Program-made: the position numbers and the translations under genes | Origin: Geobacter sp. | GTDB taxonomy: Bacteria > Desulfobacterota > Desulfuromonadia > Geobacterales > Geobacteraceae | NCBI GenBank assembly: GCA_003857395.1 | Contig: RPRC01000121.1 | Span: 1 to 24,839, forward strand | Length of the DNA: 24,839 bases | Direction: 5' to 3' | In this document: positions 23,156-24,839 of the stretch, piece by piece | Layout of the letters: every line of letters begins with the position of its first letter | Position numbering within the stretch: the first letter of the stretch is position 1 | Notes under the pieces: generated by a model | The model's database searches: none | What the model was told of the DNA's origin: nothing | What the model saw: only the letters and a program-made list of their open reading frames with translations

Positions 23156-23199
23156 AAACCGCATCTGCAAACTCAGGATGACACCTGTTCCGGTTTTTT
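23156..23199 (+). terminator. Probable terminator of the PEGA/periplasmic protein unit
   Basis: AAACCG and CGGTTT pair around a second small stem (CAGG / CCTG), followed by a run of Ts (TTTTTT). The stem is interrupted, so strength is uncertain; the position just after the stop codon supports it. Confidence 0.5.
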
Positions 23200-23249
23200 A
23201 TTGAGAACAAGAGAAAAAGACATGGTCCTGGCCTGACAACCTGCTGTGA

Positions 23250-23582
23250 TCAAACCAGAAGCCGGACGGGATTTTCCAGTATTTCTTTCAGCTCTTTCAT
23301 AAAACCGGCCCCGTAGGCTCCATCCACTATCCGGTGGTCCGCGGACAAAACGGCTTTCATCATTTTTGCCACGGCAATGTGGCCCTGCCGAACGACTGCC
23401 GCATCGCTTACGGTTCCAATGGCAAGAATCCCCGCCTGAGGGGGAAGTATGATGGCCGTGAAGTCGTCAACACCAAGCATTTCCATATTTGACACAGTGA
23501 AAGTCCCGTCTGTCATCTCCTCTGGAGTGAGCCTGCCAACTCTGGCTCTTTCGATCAATTCGTGACTCAATCGAGCAATTTT
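23250..23582 (-). pseudogene. C-terminal remnant of a dihydrolipoamide acyltransferase (E2)
   Basis: About 110 residues match only the end of the 2-oxoacid dehydrogenase acyltransferase catalytic domain: ARLSHELIERARVGRLTPEE, then DGTFTVSNMEMLGVDDFTAI, and the active-site DHRIVDGAYGAGFMKE. The active His and Asp are present. A complete E2 has one or more lipoyl domains, a binding domain and a catalytic domain of about 230 residues, all missing here. The frame is closed upstream by TAA, and the only possible start is a TTG without a Shine-Dalgarno. Just beyond lies a tiny frame starting MGEIILISWKKAWGKKLLD, which might be leftover N-terminal sequence. It is probably a deletion relic, not an active enzyme. 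Confidence 0.8.
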
Positions 23583-23663
23583 TTACCCCACGCTTTTTTC
23601 CAGGAGATCAGGATGATCTCTCCCATGGGTACCTTGGTGAGTTGTTTGCTATCTCTACCTGGC

Positions 23664-23996
23664 TTATTTATACGTTTTAATTATATATTCAGCTATCGCC
23701 ACGGCTGTTTTGTCGGGAATAGTTTTCTCATCAAATTTGGTCATACCCGGTCCCGGGTTGCGCATTGTTGCGACAATATTTTCAACACCGGTCACCTTGT
23801 GGGCCTTAAGTGATTTCGCACTCAACGGCTTTTGGGGGTTGATTATGTTGCCACCATTGGGATGGCACACCGCGCAGTGCTTTTCAAACTCTTTCTTGCC
23901 GTCGATCTTTTCAGCTTTCTTGTCGGCACAGAAACCGTGCGAAGCAGTTAAAAAGACAGCCAACAGGATTGCAATCGTACTTAATGATATTTTCAT
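23664..23996 (-). CDS. Small monoheme cytochrome c, class I-like
   Basis: The protein has 110 residues. A signal peptide (MKISLSTIAILLAVFLTASH, cut near FCA) is followed by one heme-attachment site CAVCH (Cys41, Cys44, His45) and a distal Met in GPGMTKFD as the likely sixth ligand. The C-terminal helix IPDKTAVAIAEYIIKTYK is typical of cytochrome c6/c553-type electron carriers in the periplasm. I chose the ATG with GGAGGA 7 nt upstream; a GTG two codons earlier is too close. It follows a membrane-anchored cytochrome gene on the same strand, with about 140 bp between, and could shuttle electrons to or from it. Precise partners are unknown. Confidence 0.92.
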   Translation of the reverse strand: MKISLSTIAILLAVFLTASHGFCADKKAEKIDGKKEFEKHCAVCHPNGGNIINPQKPLSAKSLKAHKVTGVENIVATMRNPGPGMTKFDEKTIPDKTAVAIAEYIIKTYK

Positions 23997-24135
23997 TTTC
24001 ACTTCCTCCGTTGTTTTCAGCTACAGAACTGCATGGTACGAGACCGGCAACTATTTTGCTCCTACGTGCCCTGATAACCGTTTTTGACTGTTTTGTTCCG
24101 ATTGGAGAATAATTTAACTCATTCTCATGCGACCG

Positions 24136-24839
24136 CTAGGACCTTTTGTGTGCGTTCAACCGATAGAGCACAATCGTCACGAGTACGAGAAACAGAGCTG
24201 ATACTGCAAATAGAAACTTCATTGGCTCTATTCCCGGATGCATGATCTCGCCCCGTGGGACACCATTCAGGGCTAGGATGTAGGCCTCGAGGTCGGCTAT
24301 CTCTTCCTGGGTCAGCGCCGCCGGCATGACCAGAGCCGGATGGGGTCCGGCCGGCTGCGAGCCATACTGGATGGCCAAATCGATATTCGAGGCAAAAAAT
24401 TGTGGATTTTCGTTAAACAGGTTCCGGTCAACAGGGTTAAGCGCCGGCACCGTCCCGTCAGTCGAACCGGGGTTCGGTACCTGACCGGCACCGCGAGGTC
24501 CATGACACGACGTACAATTCTTCTCATAGAGAAGCGCACCGTGCTCCGCACTCCCGATAATGAAAGCTGCCTTGCCGGGGAGTTTGACAGCGGGTGTGGC
24601 AACAGTCGCTACTGCGGGCGAAGGTAACGCAGTCGTTGCTTCGCCGCCCTCCGCTGCGCTTGTACCAGTCAGACTCAACAGGTAGGCCACCAACTGGTGC
24701 ACCTGCTGGTCGTTCAGTGCCGAATTCGCAGGCATTGCCGAGCGGGGATCGTGCTCTTTCGGGTTGCGTATCTGTGTCCGCAGCCACTCCTTGGAGCGGC
24801 CTTTCTGTCCTTCGCCGGAGAGGTCCGGCCCGACACGGC
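24136..24839 (-). CDS. Membrane-anchored multi-domain cytochrome c (C-terminal part, runs off right edge)
   Basis: The frame is open to the window edge, so the N-terminus is missing; about 233 residues are visible. The first part, VGPDLSGEGQKGRSKEWLRT then NPKEHDPRSAMPANSALNDQ, is the end of one cytochrome c domain, with a Met ligand in SAMP; its CxxCH lies outside the window. An Ala/Pro/Thr-rich linker leads to a second domain with CTSCHGPRG and a PALVMPAALT Met ligand. A C-terminal transmembrane helix (MKFLFAVSALFLVLVTIVLY) anchors it with a short basic tail inside. This layout fits the cytochrome c subunit of a quinol:cytochrome c oxidoreductase-type complex. That role is inferred, as the neighbouring cytochrome b gene, if any, is not visible. 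Confidence 0.88.
   Translation of the reverse strand, partial: RVGPDLSGEGQKGRSKEWLRTQIRNPKEHDPRSAMPANSALNDQQVHQLVAYLLSLTGTSAAEGGEATTALPSPAVATVATPAVKLPGKAAFIIGSAEHGALLYEKNCTSCHGPRGAGQVPNPGSTDGTVPALNPVDRNLFNENPQFFASNIDLAIQYGSQPAGPHPALVMPAALTQEEIADLEAYILALNGVPRGEIMHPGIEPMKFLFAVSALFLVLVTIVLYRLNAHKRS

Noticed and set aside
1..24839. CRISPR arrays, tRNA or rRNA genes, insertion sequences and phage genes
   Set aside because: I looked for repeat-spacer patterns, tRNA-like cloverleafs, transposase motifs and direct-repeat ends and saw none that I could support.

Overview
The window looks like chromosomal DNA of a Gram-negative, anaerobic, respiring bacterium, most likely of the Desulfuromonadia (Geobacter/Desulfuromonas relatives). 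Support: base composition near 50% GC, ferredoxin-linked 2-oxoacid oxidoreductase, c-type cytochromes with CxxCH motifs, a PocR-domain hybrid kinase, lipoproteins with lipoboxes, and an outer-membrane efflux channel. Genus and species cannot be fixed from sequence reading alone. No tRNA, rRNA, CRISPR array, insertion sequence or phage gene was seen.

Layout. (1) 1-4330, minus strand: a tripartite RND drug-efflux operon read TetR repressor, outer-membrane lipoprotein, membrane-fusion protein, RND pump (the pump runs off the left edge). A perfect palindrome lies between the repressor start and a candidate promoter. (2) 4704-9475: a PocR-PAS-PAS-PAS hybrid histidine kinase with a C-terminal receiver converges on a membrane diguanylate cyclase with an intact GGDEF and I-site. 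(3) 9608-12987, minus: an operon of a small DUF6868-type membrane protein, a fused gamma-delta subunit, and alpha and beta subunits of a pyruvate:ferredoxin-type oxidoreductase. (4) 13319-15537: a divergent-looking cold-shock protein, a zinc-ribbon protein and a four-domain S1 RNA-binding protein, separated by clear hairpin terminators. (5) 16242-17601, minus: a 72-residue Cys-free protein followed by a radical SAM/SPASM-like enzyme, a pairing that resembles a RiPP precursor and its maturase but is not proven. (6) 17909-23153, plus: a YfbK-like von Willebrand A lipoprotein, a long imperfect palindrome, a VOC-fold protein, a secreted CARDB/IPT protein, a PEGA-domain lipoprotein interrupted by one in-frame TAG, and a small periplasmic protein. 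(7) 23250-24839, minus: a C-terminal remnant of a dihydrolipoamide acyltransferase (E2), a small monoheme cytochrome c, and the C-terminal part of a membrane-anchored cytochrome c that runs off the right edge.

How they fit together: the oxidoreductase operon moves electrons between 2-oxoacids and ferredoxin, and the cytochromes serve respiratory chains. The kinase and cyclase are sensory. The efflux operon is a self-contained resistance unit. The points most worth following are the radical SAM pair, the TAG-interrupted PEGA gene, the palindrome after the YfbK-like gene, the variant cold-shock protein and the E2 remnant.
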